A stretch of DNA of 64,000 bases from an uncultured Pelagibacteraceae bacterium (GTDB taxonomy: Bacteria; Pseudomonadota; Alphaproteobacteria; Pelagibacterales; Pelagibacteraceae). The notes under the pieces are model-generated. The model had not been told where the DNA came from and ran no database searches. It saw only the letters and a list, made by a program, of their open reading frames with translations. The number at the start of each line of letters is the position of its first letter. Within the stretch, counting starts at the first letter, position 1. The translations under genes were made by a program, and so were the position numbers. Location of the stretch: assembly GCA_902570425.1 (NCBI GenBank), contig CACFYB010000002.1, positions 62,001-126,000 of the forward strand, in the 5' to 3' direction. Below are positions 53,685 through 63,113 of the stretch, piece after piece.

Positions 53685-54875
53685 ATGAGTACAGAAATAA
53701 ATTTAGATAAATTATTCGAGAATTCTATCAAAATTTTATCCGATTTAATTGGATTTAAAACTATTTCAGGAGAAGATAACAATGATTTAATTAATTATTG
53801 TGAAAAATATCTCAGTGATTTAGGTGCTACCTCATTTAAAACTTATGATGATGAAAAAAAAAGAGTAAACCTTTTTGCAACAATCAAAGCAAAAAAATCA
53901 AATGGTGTTAAACCAATAATTTTATCTGGTCATACTGATACTGTCCCTGTTTCAAAAAGTTGGAGCACTGACCCTTTTAAAGCAACAATTAAAGAAGACA
54001 AACTTTATGGAAGAGGTTCCTGTGATATGAAAGGATTTATTGCATGTACATTAGCGTTTGCTCCAATTTTTTCTAAAGTTGATCTTAATAGAGATATTCA
54101 TTTTTCTTTCACTTTTGATGAGGAAACCGCATGCTTAGGTGCACCAATATTAATAAAAGAACTTAAAAAAAGAAAAATTCAAGATGGAATTTGTATTGTC
54201 GGTGAACCTACAAAAATGAAAATCATAGATGCACACAAAGGATGTTATGAATATACTACTTATTTTGAAGGATTAGCTGGACACAGCTCAATGCCTCACA
54301 AAGGTGTGAGTGCTGTTGAATTTGCATCAAAATATGCAAATAAATTAGTAGAGCTTAGAGAAGAATTAAAAAAAAGAGCTCCCAAAGATTCAATATTTAA
54401 TCCTCCTTTTTCAACATTACAAGTTGGAGGTATATTTGGTGGTATTGCTCATAATGTAATAGCTGACAAATGTCGTGTTGAGTGGGAGACAAGACCAGTT
54501 GTCAAAGAAGATGGTATTTTTCTAAATCAACAAATAGATAAATATGCAAATGAAGTTTTATTACCAGAGATGAAGAAAGTTTTTCCTAATTCAAAGATAA
54601 CAAAGGAAATAATAGGTGAAGTTACAGGTTTTGATCGTGTAGATAATTCAGAAGCATGTGAATTAGTCTCAAGTTTAACCGGTGATAATTCCAGAGAAGT
54701 TGTATCTTTTGGAACTGAAGCAGGATTATTTCAAGAAATTGGTATAAGCACAGTTGTTTGTGGCCCAGGTTCTATTGAACAAGCTCACAAAGTTGATGAG
54801 TTCATCGAACTCAATGAGCTTAAAAAATGTTTAAAATTTCTTGAGGGGATTAAGAAAAATTCTACTCTAAATTAA
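53685..54875 (+). CDS. argE: Acetylornithine deacetylase-like M20 peptidase
   Basis: A 396-aa metallohydrolase of the M20 family. SGHTDTVPVSKSW (about 85-97) and GRGSCDMKGFIAC (about 112-124) supply metal ligands. FTFDEETACLGAP carries the catalytic Glu pair and SSMPHKG follows. Length and motifs match ArgE, the N-acetylornithine deacetylase of arginine synthesis, but related deacylases (succinyl-diaminopimelate desuccinylase, carnosinase-like) share them. It converges on the aldehyde dehydrogenase, overlapping by 4 bases. Confidence 0.85.
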   Translation: MSTEINLDKLFENSIKILSDLIGFKTISGEDNNDLINYCEKYLSDLGATSFKTYDDEKKRVNLFATIKAKKSNGVKPIILSGHTDTVPVSKSWSTDPFKATIKEDKLYGRGSCDMKGFIACTLAFAPIFSKVDLNRDIHFSFTFDEETACLGAPILIKELKKRKIQDGICIVGEPTKMKIIDAHKGCYEYTTYFEGLAGHSSMPHKGVSAVEFASKYANKLVELREELKKRAPKDSIFNPPFSTLQVGGIFGGIAHNVIADKCRVEWETRPVVKEDGIFLNQQIDKYANEVLLPEMKKVFPNSKITKEIIGEVTGFDRVDNSEACELVSSLTGDNSREVVSFGTEAGLFQEIGISTVVCGPGSIEQAHKVDEFIELNELKKCLKFLEGIKKNSTLN

Positions 54876-56305
54876 CTCCATCCACCAACAGATTTCACCT
54901 CTAGAAACTCCTCAAGACCATGTTCCCCAGCTTCTCTACCAATACCAGAATGTTTGAAACCACCGAACGGTGCATCAACTGCAATACCAGCTCCATTGAC
55001 ATCCACCATTCCTGATCTAAGTTTTCTAGCAACTCTTTTTACTTTTTCTTTATCTGTAGTTTGAATATAATTTGTTAATCCGTAGGGGGTATCATTTGCA
55101 ATCTCAATAGCTTCTTCCTCTGTTTCAAAAGGCATTACAGATAAAACTGGTCCAAATATTTCTGTTCTAGCTATTTCCATATTGTTATTAACATCTGCAA
55201 ATACTGTAGGTTTTACAAAATAACCCTTTTCTAATCCCTCTGGTTTACCTGGACCACCTGCTACTAGTTTAGCTCCTTCATCAATACCTTTCTTAATCAA
55301 AGTTTGTATTTTGTTATACTGAGTTTCAGAAATAACCGGACCTATATGTTCTCCCTCTTTTTTAGGATCACCAACCTCAAATTTTTCTGTATACTTTTTC
55401 AATCTTTCAACAGCATCATTATACATTGATTTTTCTACTAGCATTCTGGTAGGTGCATTACATGATTGACCTGAATTTCTAAAACACCTGAGCGCACCTC
55501 TTTCAATAGCTTCTGGGTCAGCATCTTTAAAGATAATGTTTGCTCCCTTACCGCCTAATTCTAAACTAACTCTTTTAAAATCTTTAGCAGCATTTTGTGA
55601 AATTAGTGCTCCTGCTCTAGTCGATCCAGTAAATGAAATCATATTTATGTCAGGGTGACTTGTTAAAGAATCACCTGTCGTTGCTCCATCACCGTTTACT
55701 AAATTAAATACGCCTGGAGGAAATTTTGTTTCATCAATCAACTCAGCTAAAATCATTGATGATAATGGAGCTAATTCAGATGGTTTTAAAACCATGGTAC
55801 AACCAGATGCTATTGCAGGCATTACTTTTAAACAAACTTGATTCATTGGCCAATTCCATGGGGTGATTAATGCACAAACACCCTTGGGTTCATAAATAAG
55901 TCTTTGATTAGGTGCATGTTCTCCTAGTGGTTTTTCAAATTCAAAACTTTTTAAATATCTTATAAATGATTTTAAATGAGCAGCACCTGTTCCGGCTTGA
56001 AGTTTTGTTGCAAAATCTTTTGGCGCTCCCATTTCAGTTGTAATTGCACTTGCAATATCAGCCCATCTTTTCTTGTAATTTTCATAAAGTTTTTCTAATA
56101 ATTTTATTCTTTCATCTTTCGATGAAAATGCCCAAAAACTATAAGCTTTTTTTGCGGCATTCACAGCGTCGTTAACATCATCTTTGTTGCCTAATGTTAT
56201 AACAGCACAATTTTCTTCAGTTGCAGGATCAATTACTTTGATTTCTTCTTTACTTTTTGGTGTTACCCATTCGCCATTGATATAAAAATTTTTTTTATTT
56301 TCCAT
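54872..56305 (-). CDS. NAD(P)-dependent aldehyde dehydrogenase
   Basis: A 477-aa ALDH-superfamily enzyme. The catalytic Cys is in FRNSGQSCNAPTRM and the active-site Glu in VSLELGGKGANI. GFTGSTRAG-like nucleotide motif reads FTGSTRAGALI, and AGIAVDAPFGGFKHSGIGRE closes the fold. Possible substrates include gamma-aminobutyraldehyde or betaine aldehyde. It is 20 bases downstream of the agmatinase-family gene on the same strand, which fits polyamine or guanidino-compound breakdown, inferred. Confidence 0.9.
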   Translation of the reverse strand: MENKKNFYINGEWVTPKSKEEIKVIDPATEENCAVITLGNKDDVNDAVNAAKKAYSFWAFSSKDERIKLLEKLYENYKKRWADIASAITTEMGAPKDFATKLQAGTGAAHLKSFIRYLKSFEFEKPLGEHAPNQRLIYEPKGVCALITPWNWPMNQVCLKVMPAIASGCTMVLKPSELAPLSSMILAELIDETKFPPGVFNLVNGDGATTGDSLTSHPDINMISFTGSTRAGALISQNAAKDFKRVSLELGGKGANIIFKDADPEAIERGALRCFRNSGQSCNAPTRMLVEKSMYNDAVERLKKYTEKFEVGDPKKEGEHIGPVISETQYNKIQTLIKKGIDEGAKLVAGGPGKPEGLEKGYFVKPTVFADVNNNMEIARTEIFGPVLSVMPFETEEEAIEIANDTPYGLTNYIQTTDKEKVKRVARKLRSGMVDVNGAGIAVDAPFGGFKHSGIGREAGEHGLEEFLEVKSVGGWS

Positions 56306-56325
56306 CAGAGATTCCTAACCTTTCT

Positions 56326-57285
56326 TTATTTTTTTGCAAATAAATTTGTTAACTCATAAACTATTGTAGCAGCCGCGAGTGATGTAACCTCAGCATGATC
56401 ATACGCAGGTGATACCTCAACTACATCTGCAGAGATTAAATTCATACCAGACAAGCCTCTAATTACATTAACCATTTCTCTAGTTGTCATTCCAGCTATT
56501 TCAGGTGTACCAGTACCAGGTGCAAAAGCAGGATCTAGAACATCAATATCAATTGATAGGTACAATGGATTATCTCCTACTCTTTTTTTTATTCTTTCAG
56601 CAATTTTATCAGTGCCTTCAGTTTGAAACTCATCACAATGAATTATCTTAAATCCAAAGCTTTCATCATTTTTTAGATCCTCCCGACTATATAGTGGACC
56701 TCTAATACCAACATGCATTGAAGCATCATCCATAAATAAATTTTCCTCTCGGGCTCTTCTAAAAGGAGTCCCATGTGTGTAAGGTGCACCAAAATAAGTG
56801 TCCCAAGTATCCAAATGTGCATCAAAATGAACTAGAGCCACTGGACCATTGTTAATTTTATTTACTGCTTTTAGTAAAGGAAAAGCAATCGTATGATCTC
56901 CTCCTAAACTAATTATACCACCGGTTTTTTTAAGTAGATCCAAAGCTCCTTCCTCGATTTGCTTAATTGCTTCATCTATATTGAATGGATTGCAAGTAAT
57001 ATCTCCTGCATCAGCAACCTGTTGAACTTTAAAAGGCTCAACATCATAACTTGGATGATAATTTGTTCTTAAATGTCTTGAAGCTTGCCTAATACTTTGT
57101 GGACCAAATCTTGCACCAGGTCTATAACTTGTGCCTGCATCGAATGGTATTCCAACTATCGCAACATCACAATACTCAACATCTCTTAATTCTGGTAATC
57201 TTGCAAAAGTTGATGGACCCGCAAATCTTGGAACCTTTGTGCCGCTTACTGGTTGAATGTGTTCTTTACTTCTTTTTTTTTTCAT
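56326..57285 (-). CDS. speB: Agmatinase/ureohydrolase-family enzyme
   Basis: A 319-aa ureohydrolase. Two Mn ligands groups are clear: GGDHTIAFPLL (about 126-136), FDAHLDTWD and SIDIDVLDPAFAPGTGTPE. This fits agmatinase (agmatine to putrescine and urea) but guanidinobutyrase is close. A TTG frame starts at 57312; the ATG at 57285 is preferred. It heads an operon with the aldehyde dehydrogenase, and the PotBCD-type transporter lies about 4 kb away, all pointing to polyamine-related metabolism. Confidence 0.87.
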   Translation of the reverse strand: MKKKRSKEHIQPVSGTKVPRFAGPSTFARLPELRDVEYCDVAIVGIPFDAGTSYRPGARFGPQSIRQASRHLRTNYHPSYDVEPFKVQQVADAGDITCNPFNIDEAIKQIEEGALDLLKKTGGIISLGGDHTIAFPLLKAVNKINNGPVALVHFDAHLDTWDTYFGAPYTHGTPFRRAREENLFMDDASMHVGIRGPLYSREDLKNDESFGFKIIHCDEFQTEGTDKIAERIKKRVGDNPLYLSIDIDVLDPAFAPGTGTPEIAGMTTREMVNVIRGLSGMNLISADVVEVSPAYDHAEVTSLAAATIVYELTNLFAKK

Positions 57286-57339
57286 TATAAAAACTCTATC
57301 ACATTCTAACAAATTGGAATATCTTCAATAATACTAATT

Positions 57340-58062
57340 ATGAAATTATTAAAGTTCGTTTTATTGTGTTTATTTTTAATTTCTCCCGCAAAAGCGGATA
57401 CGATTTATGAATTAATAAAGATTCCAAATCTGGAGATCTATAATATTAAAACTGAAAATAAATTAAGATATCTGAATGCTAAACAGGCATTTACAATAGG
57501 TATCGATAATAATATCAACTGTTTTAAATCCTCAAAACAAGACCTAGATAAGAAGTATAAGATTATTGAAAAAAATCTTAATAAATATTCTCAAAACTTT
57601 TTAAAAAAAATAAATTTAAAATACATTGTTATGTGTGAGGACTTATCAATCTCAGGTATCAACACTGCAGGAATACCTGACAATGTAATGAAAACTTTGA
57701 TTGTAGATATAAAATTTAATGACAAATATTTTGAAAGAGTATTACATCACGAAGTGTTCCACATAATAAATGATAGTTACAAAGATATATTTAATGAAAA
57801 AATTTGGTCCAGTTTTAATCCTAAAGAGTTTGATTACGCAGAATGTTCAACCTGCACAAAAAAAATTGGTTTAGATACATATTCTAAACCAGAGGGGTTT
57901 ATTACTGAATACTCGCGATCAACAGCATCTGAAGATATGGCTGAAGTATTTTCTCATTTAATGTATGAAAATTTACCTGAAATAGTTGATCCTATTCTTA
58001 AAAAAAAGATAGAATTCATCAAAAAAGGGCTCCTAAAAATTGATGAAAATTTTATTTTATGA
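57340..58062 (+). CDS. Putative exported zinc metalloprotease
   Basis: A 240-aa precursor. The signal peptide (MKLLKFVLLCLFLISPAKA, cleaved near residue 19) is followed by a domain with an HExxH zinc motif at 137-141 (HEVFH in VLHHEVFHIINDSY). A second set of acidic residues in SRSTASEDMAEVFSHL, about residue 201-206, could give the third ligand. CSTC near 172 may form a disulfide. It overlaps the cyclophilin gene by 4 bases, so they are co-expressed. Family name not certain; it belongs to the putative zinc-binding metallopeptidases. Confidence 0.68.
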   Translation: MKLLKFVLLCLFLISPAKADTIYELIKIPNLEIYNIKTENKLRYLNAKQAFTIGIDNNINCFKSSKQDLDKKYKIIEKNLNKYSQNFLKKINLKYIVMCEDLSISGINTAGIPDNVMKTLIVDIKFNDKYFERVLHHEVFHIINDSYKDIFNEKIWSSFNPKEFDYAECSTCTKKIGLDTYSKPEGFITEYSRSTASEDMAEVFSHLMYENLPEIVDPILKKKIEFIKKGLLKIDENFIL

Positions 58063-58703
58063 TTGAAAAAATAAAGGCATCAAAATCTGAAAAAATAATA
58101 TTTATATTTGTTTTAATTTTAGGTTTATTTTCAATTACTTCTTTTTTTTTACTAAAAGATAAATGTTTATTTGTTAAGAATTATAACCCAAATAAAATTA
58201 ATTTTGAAAATCCAAATAATATAGCAATTCTAAACGTTGAGTGTGGAAATGTAATCATAGAATTATATCCAGACATATCTCCTAATGGAGTAGAAAGATT
58301 TAAAACGTTAGTCAAATCGAATGCCTATGATGATGTGGCATTTCATAGAGTCATTAAAGATAAACTCGTACAAGCAGGAGATTTAGAATTTGGAAAGAAA
58401 GGAAACATTGATTATGGAAAAATTGGAACTGGAAAATCTGGTTTAGGTACAATCAAATCTGAAGTTGATAAAGATTTTAACTATACTAAGGGGAGCGTAG
58501 GATTAGCTCGATCTTTAGAATATGATACCGAAGACAGTCAATTTTTTATAATTCTTCAGGATGAACCTTTATATGAGGGTGAATACACACCCATTGGCAA
58601 AGTAATATTTGGCTTAGAAGCTCTAGAAAAAATTAAATACTTAAATAAATCTGAATATGTTTTAAGGCCTGACTTTATAAATACTCTTAGATTGTTTAAT
58701 TAA
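58059..58703 (+). CDS. Cyclophilin-type peptidyl-prolyl isomerase, membrane anchored
   Basis: A 214-aa protein with an N-terminal signal-anchor (about 13-33) and a cyclophilin domain. VAFHRVIKDKLVQAGDL (about 107-123) and the active-site region DTEDSQFFIIL (about 156-166) match the family. It likely folds periplasmic proteins. It overlaps the metalloprotease gene by 4 bases, suggesting joint envelope quality control. Its 3' end overlaps the fadB-like gene by 8 bases in convergent orientation. Confidence 0.85.
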   Translation: MIEKIKASKSEKIIFIFVLILGLFSITSFFLLKDKCLFVKNYNPNKINFENPNNIAILNVECGNVIIELYPDISPNGVERFKTLVKSNAYDDVAFHRVIKDKLVQAGDLEFGKKGNIDYGKIGTGKSGLGTIKSEVDKDFNYTKGSVGLARSLEYDTEDSQFFIILQDEPLYEGEYTPIGKVIFGLEALEKIKYLNKSEYVLRPDFINTLRLFN

Positions 58704-60918
58704 CTAAAGGTTTTCCAGTAGCAAGAGTATGTTTAATTCTATCTTGAGTTTGTTTAGTTTCGATTAATCTCATAAAAGCATCGAGTTCCAATTTAAACAA
58801 ATCATCCTCTGTAAGAGTTTTATCTTTGGTAGTTTCACCACCACTTAATACATGAGCTAATTCTTTTGCTACAGTCAAACCATGATCCAATATAACTTTA
58901 TCATTATAAAGTTTTTCTAAAATTTTGTTCATATCATCAATAACAGCTTTGCCAGGTAAATTAAATGTAAGCTCATTGGGTGCTTTAAAGTCTTTGTTTT
59001 CACTTAAGATTTTTTTCGATACTTCAAGTAGGCTATTTCTATTCATAATTCTTTTATTTTCAGGTAATAAGTATTTCAAAGGTTCTGCCTCGACTGGAGA
59101 TGTGGCTGTTCTACCATAACCAATTATATCAAATACTTTTAAAGGCGCATATTTTGAATCCTTCTTAGCCTCTTCAGTATTTAACCATCTAGCCAACATT
59201 TCTTTACATCCACCACCTGCAGGAATTAATCCAACGATAGTCTCTACTAATCCAATTACAATATTAGTATGTGAGGCTACAAAATTACTTTGAACTAAAA
59301 CTTCAAAACCTCCACCCAAAGTTAACCCTGACGGAGCAGATATAACTGGATGTTTGGAGTACTTCAAGTGTTTACAAGTGTCTTGAAAATATTTAATAAA
59401 TTTTTCTATAGATTTAAAATCATTTTTATCCGCAAACTCCATTGTATAAGTTAAGTTCACACCTGCAGAAAATTGCATACTCTCATTTATTATGATTAAA
59501 GGTTTATCGGTAGCTTTCTTAAGTGCATCCATTGAGTCATAATCAAGTGCATTAGCTTTTGTTGTAAACTCAACAATATTAAAATCATTGAATCTATAAA
59601 TTGTAGCTGAACTATTACCATCAATACTTGACGCAGTTTTTTTAATCTTGCCTAAAGTTTCAATTGTTGTGTATTTTTGTCTTTCACCATAAAAATTTTC
59701 ATCTTTAGAATCAGATAAATTTTCTAAAAAGTTATTACCTTTATATTCATCAACTTTATCGAAGAAATTTTTAACACCAATTTCCTCTAACATCTCAAAA
59801 GGTCCCTTCGCCCAATTAAATCCAAGTCTCATAGCCTCATCTATGTCATTAAATTCTTTTGTAATCCCAGGAACTAGTGATGAAGCATATTTTATTATCT
59901 TAGATATTACTGACCAAGCATAGTCTCCATACTTATCTTTTCTATTAATTAAAGCGTTTAAATCTACTTTGTCGGACTTAATATCTATTTTTTTACTTGT
60001 AGAGTACTCTCCAGTTTCAAGATTAATAGCTTCCATAATTTTTCCACTATCTGTCTTTTTCATTCTGTAGAAACCACCTTTGCCTTTTCTGCCTGTATAT
60101 CCAGTTTCAATCAATTTTTTTACTAATGGAATTTCTTTAGCAACTTCATGGAACTCATCAGACTCCGGAAGTTCTTTAATAAAACTTTTTAACACATCTG
60201 CCATTAAATCTATTCCAATCAAATCATATAATCCAAAAACTCCTGTTTTAGGTATGCCCATAGGTCTTCCAAAGATTGCATCTGCTTCTTCGACAGAAAG
60301 TTTCATCTTAAATGCTTCGGTCATCGCGATTTGCATCGCGTACACACCTACCCTATTTCCCAGAAAACCCGGGGTATCATTACAAACAATCGCTCCTTTA
60401 CCTAATTCAATTTCACAAAATTCTTTTAATTGATTAATCTTATTTAAATCATTGTCTTCGTTTTTAACAATTTCAAGAAGCCCCATGTATCTTACGGGAT
60501 TAAAAAAATGTGTAATACAAAAGTCTTTTTTTTGCTCTTTGTCTAAATTTTGGGATAAAACTTTAATTGGAATTGATGAAGTGTTAGATGAAACTATCGC
60601 ACCTTCTTTACGACTTTTAAAAATTTTTTCATAAATTTGATGTTTAATATCAATTCTCTCAACAACTGCTTCGACGATCCAATCTGCTTTTTCAACTACA
60701 GAAAAATCATCAGCAATATTTCCAACTTTAATATTGTTTATTTTAGATTTATCTATTAGCAACGGTGGCTTTGATTTGTGAATTCTTTCTCTTGCATTTT
60801 CACTTATTTCAGTTTTTAAATCTAATAAAGTAACTGGAATATTTGCATTACAAAGATGTGCAGCTATACCACTGCCCATTGTACCTGAACCAATTACCAC
60901 TACATTTTTAATTTTCAT
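58696..60918 (-). CDS. 3-hydroxyacyl-CoA dehydrogenase/enoyl-CoA hydratase fusion
   Basis: A 740-aa bifunctional-type protein with the dehydrogenase first. The Rossmann motif GSGTMGSGIAAHL (about 10-22) and the FFNPVRYMGLLEIV segment are of 3-hydroxyacyl-CoA dehydrogenase. The C-terminal part (about 440-700) is crotonase-like with LGGGFEVLVQSNFVAS and GLIPAGGGCKEMLAR. Classical FadB has the opposite order, so this is the FadJ-like reversed arrangement seen in many alphaproteobacteria. Possible roles are fatty-acid or aromatic beta-oxidation. It is 11 bases from potC. Confidence 0.85.
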   Translation of the reverse strand: MKIKNVVVIGSGTMGSGIAAHLCNANIPVTLLDLKTEISENARERIHKSKPPLLIDKSKINNIKVGNIADDFSVVEKADWIVEAVVERIDIKHQIYEKIFKSRKEGAIVSSNTSSIPIKVLSQNLDKEQKKDFCITHFFNPVRYMGLLEIVKNEDNDLNKINQLKEFCEIELGKGAIVCNDTPGFLGNRVGVYAMQIAMTEAFKMKLSVEEADAIFGRPMGIPKTGVFGLYDLIGIDLMADVLKSFIKELPESDEFHEVAKEIPLVKKLIETGYTGRKGKGGFYRMKKTDSGKIMEAINLETGEYSTSKKIDIKSDKVDLNALINRKDKYGDYAWSVISKIIKYASSLVPGITKEFNDIDEAMRLGFNWAKGPFEMLEEIGVKNFFDKVDEYKGNNFLENLSDSKDENFYGERQKYTTIETLGKIKKTASSIDGNSSATIYRFNDFNIVEFTTKANALDYDSMDALKKATDKPLIIINESMQFSAGVNLTYTMEFADKNDFKSIEKFIKYFQDTCKHLKYSKHPVISAPSGLTLGGGFEVLVQSNFVASHTNIVIGLVETIVGLIPAGGGCKEMLARWLNTEEAKKDSKYAPLKVFDIIGYGRTATSPVEAEPLKYLLPENKRIMNRNSLLEVSKKILSENKDFKAPNELTFNLPGKAVIDDMNKILEKLYNDKVILDHGLTVAKELAHVLSGGETTKDKTLTEDDLFKLELDAFMRLIETKQTQDRIKHTLATGKPLVN

Positions 60919-60929
60919 GATATGACTTG

Positions 60930-61784
60930 TTATTGATTTATTCCTCTGAGTCTTTCAGATCTTCTTCTTAAAAGTTCAGCAGTTACTAATATCAAGGTTG
61001 ATAATATAATCAAACAAGTTGCAACAGCTAAAATAGTTGGACTCAGCTGTTCCCTCAATCCCGTCCACATTTGAATTGGAATAGTAGTATTTTCTAATCC
61101 AGCTAAGAATAAAACTACAACAACTTCATCAAATGAAGTCACAAATGCAAATAAACCTCCAGAGATAACTCCTGGTAAAATCAATGGTAAAGTAATCTTC
61201 ATAAAAGTATTCACAGGATCACTTCCTAAACTTGCAGCAGCTCTTGTAACACTATGATCAAATCCTGACAAAGTAGCTGTAACTGTGATTACCACGAAAG
61301 GAGTTCCTAAAATAATATGAGCAAGAACAATACCAGTATGTGTTGCTGCCAAACCAGCCTTTGCCATAAAGAAAAATATTGCAACACCAGAAATAATTAA
61401 AGGTACAATCATAGGTGAAATTAGAACAGCCATTATCAAACCTTTGTAAGGCATATGTCTGCTGCTTAATCCTAGAGCAGCAACTGTTCCAAGTATAACA
61501 GAACCAATAGTAGCGAAAATTGCAATTATAAAACTATTCTTAGCAGCTAATCCCCAAGGATTTTTGGTTCCGTAAATCATATCTTTATACCATCTCAAAG
61601 AAAAAGCATCTGGATCTAAACGCTTCATTCCTTCAGAAAAACTCAAAAACTCTTCTGCATTAAATGATAATGGAAAGATTACAAATAAAGGTGCGATTAG
61701 AAAAAAGAAAACTGCACCACAAATTGTAAGATAAATATAGTGCCAAATTCGGTAATGTGGTTCGGTATATTTTGGTAAAGCCAT
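60930..61784 (-). CDS. potC: Polyamine ABC transporter permease (PotC type)
   Basis: A 284-aa inner membrane permease of the PotC/YdcV type, with about six helices and the EAA loop AAASLGSDPVNTFMKITLPLI (about 200). It follows potB by 5 bases. Family members import spermidine/putrescine. It lies 11 bases from the fadB-like gene. Substrate inferred from the operon. Confidence 0.88.
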   Translation of the reverse strand: MALPKYTEPHYRIWHYIYLTICGAVFFFLIAPLFVIFPLSFNAEEFLSFSEGMKRLDPDAFSLRWYKDMIYGTKNPWGLAAKNSFIIAIFATIGSVILGTVAALGLSSRHMPYKGLIMAVLISPMIVPLIISGVAIFFFMAKAGLAATHTGIVLAHIILGTPFVVITVTATLSGFDHSVTRAAASLGSDPVNTFMKITLPLILPGVISGGLFAFVTSFDEVVVVLFLAGLENTTIPIQMWTGLREQLSPTILAVATCLIILSTLILVTAELLRRRSERLRGINQ

Positions 61785-61789
61785 ATTTA

Positions 61790-63043
61790 TTATCCTAATT
61801 TAATATTATCAATTCCAACTATTTTATTATAAAGCCAATAAATCACTAAAACTCCACTCAACAACATTAATCCCATTGCAGATGCAAAGCTCCAATCTAA
61901 TGTACTTTTCATATGAAAGGCAATTTGGTTACTTATTAAAGTCCCAGATGCTCCACCAACTAATGCAGGTGTTATGTAATAACCTATTGCTAAAATAAAT
62001 ACTAATAAACAACCTGCGCCTATTCCAGGTATTGTTAAAGGGAAATAAACCTTCCAAAATGCAACGAACGGTGTTCCACCTAGTGATTTTCCAGCTCTCA
62101 TTAAGCTTGGTGAGATAGTTTTCATTACACTGTAAAGTGGTAGGACCATAAACGGCAATAGTATTTGGGTCATTGCCACATAACTTCCTGTTTTGTTGTA
62201 CATCATTTCAGGTCTATTATCATCTGCAACCAATCCAATCCCCACAAAGAAATCATTAACTATTCCTTGTTGTTGCAACAAAATCATCCAGCTAGCCGTC
62301 CTTACAAGTAGTGAAGTCCAAAACGGAAGTAATACGCAGATCATTAATAAGTTACTGTACTTCATAGGCAAAGTAGCTAATAAATGAGCTATTGGATAAG
62401 CCATTAAGAAACAAAAGACTGTAACAAAAAATGCAATCTCTAGAGTTCTTAACCATAACACTCTGTGTATTCTTCTATCTTCTTCAACACTTACTATTTT
62501 TCCTTCTTCATTTACATACATATCCATTCCTTTTAGATATTTTTGACCTGTAAATTCAGGAGCTCTTCTCTGAATTGCTCTCCAGTATTCAACATCAGCC
62601 CATCGTTTGTGCACTGACATTATTTGTTCTTTATAATTTCCTTCTTCAAATGATTTTGATTTTCTTCTTAACTTTTTAATAATACTTTTAAATCCATTTT
62701 TAGTATAATTAAGTTGAGTTGATAATTTACCTTCACGTTTATCCTCAACTAGTTTTATAAAATCTTCATGAAATGCCGCAAAAACTTCTTCTTCAGGTAA
62801 TTCTTGACCGTCCCAATTTTCCATTGCCTTAAAAGTTTTTGGAAGCATTTGTGTTACCATTTTATCATCGACACTTCTGAACAACATGTCACCTATTGGA
62901 AATACATAAGTAATTATTAAAAAAAATAATAATGGAGCTACAAGCAAGAAAGCTTTGACCTTATTCTTTCTCTCTGCTTTTTTAAGACTTACCTCTAAAG
63001 GTATCCCATCTGTTGTTAAAATCTGTTTAGTTTCTGAGCTCAT
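61790..63043 (-). CDS. potB: Polyamine ABC transporter permease (PotB type) with an extra domain
   Basis: A 417-aa permease. The first helix is at about 31-50. A hydrophilic insert of about 140 residues (about 60-200), rich in E, K and R, follows before the second helix (ALE-IAFFVTVFCFLMAYPIA). The remaining helices carry the EAA loop AGKSLGGTPFVAFWKVYF. Typical PotB is about 280 aa, so the insert is the odd part; it would lie in the periplasm. It starts just 7 bases after the potD terminator. Confidence 0.85.
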   Translation of the reverse strand: MSSETKQILTTDGIPLEVSLKKAERKNKVKAFLLVAPLLFFLIITYVFPIGDMLFRSVDDKMVTQMLPKTFKAMENWDGQELPEEEVFAAFHEDFIKLVEDKREGKLSTQLNYTKNGFKSIIKKLRRKSKSFEEGNYKEQIMSVHKRWADVEYWRAIQRRAPEFTGQKYLKGMDMYVNEEGKIVSVEEDRRIHRVLWLRTLEIAFFVTVFCFLMAYPIAHLLATLPMKYSNLLMICVLLPFWTSLLVRTASWMILLQQQGIVNDFFVGIGLVADDNRPEMMYNKTGSYVAMTQILLPFMVLPLYSVMKTISPSLMRAGKSLGGTPFVAFWKVYFPLTIPGIGAGCLLVFILAIGYYITPALVGGASGTLISNQIAFHMKSTLDWSFASAMGLMLLSGVLVIYWLYNKIVGIDNIKLG

Positions 63044-63050
63044 AAATAAA

Positions 63051-63076
63051 AAGGGCGGTTATAAATAACCGCCCTT
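63051..63076 (-). terminator. Intrinsic terminator/attenuator between potD and potB
   Basis: AAGGGCGGTT pairs perfectly with AACCGCCCTT around a six-base loop; on the minus strand a T-run TTTTTATTT follows, ending at the potB start. This should reduce transcription of the permeases relative to the binding protein. Confidence 0.85.
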
Positions 63077-63113
63077 AAATTATAATATATAATTAAGTTC
63101 TTTAAAACTTAAA

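Noticed and set aside
57286-57312. TTG start extending the agmatinase-family protein.
   Set aside because: The ATG at 57285 leaves all conserved blocks intact, so the longer form is not needed.
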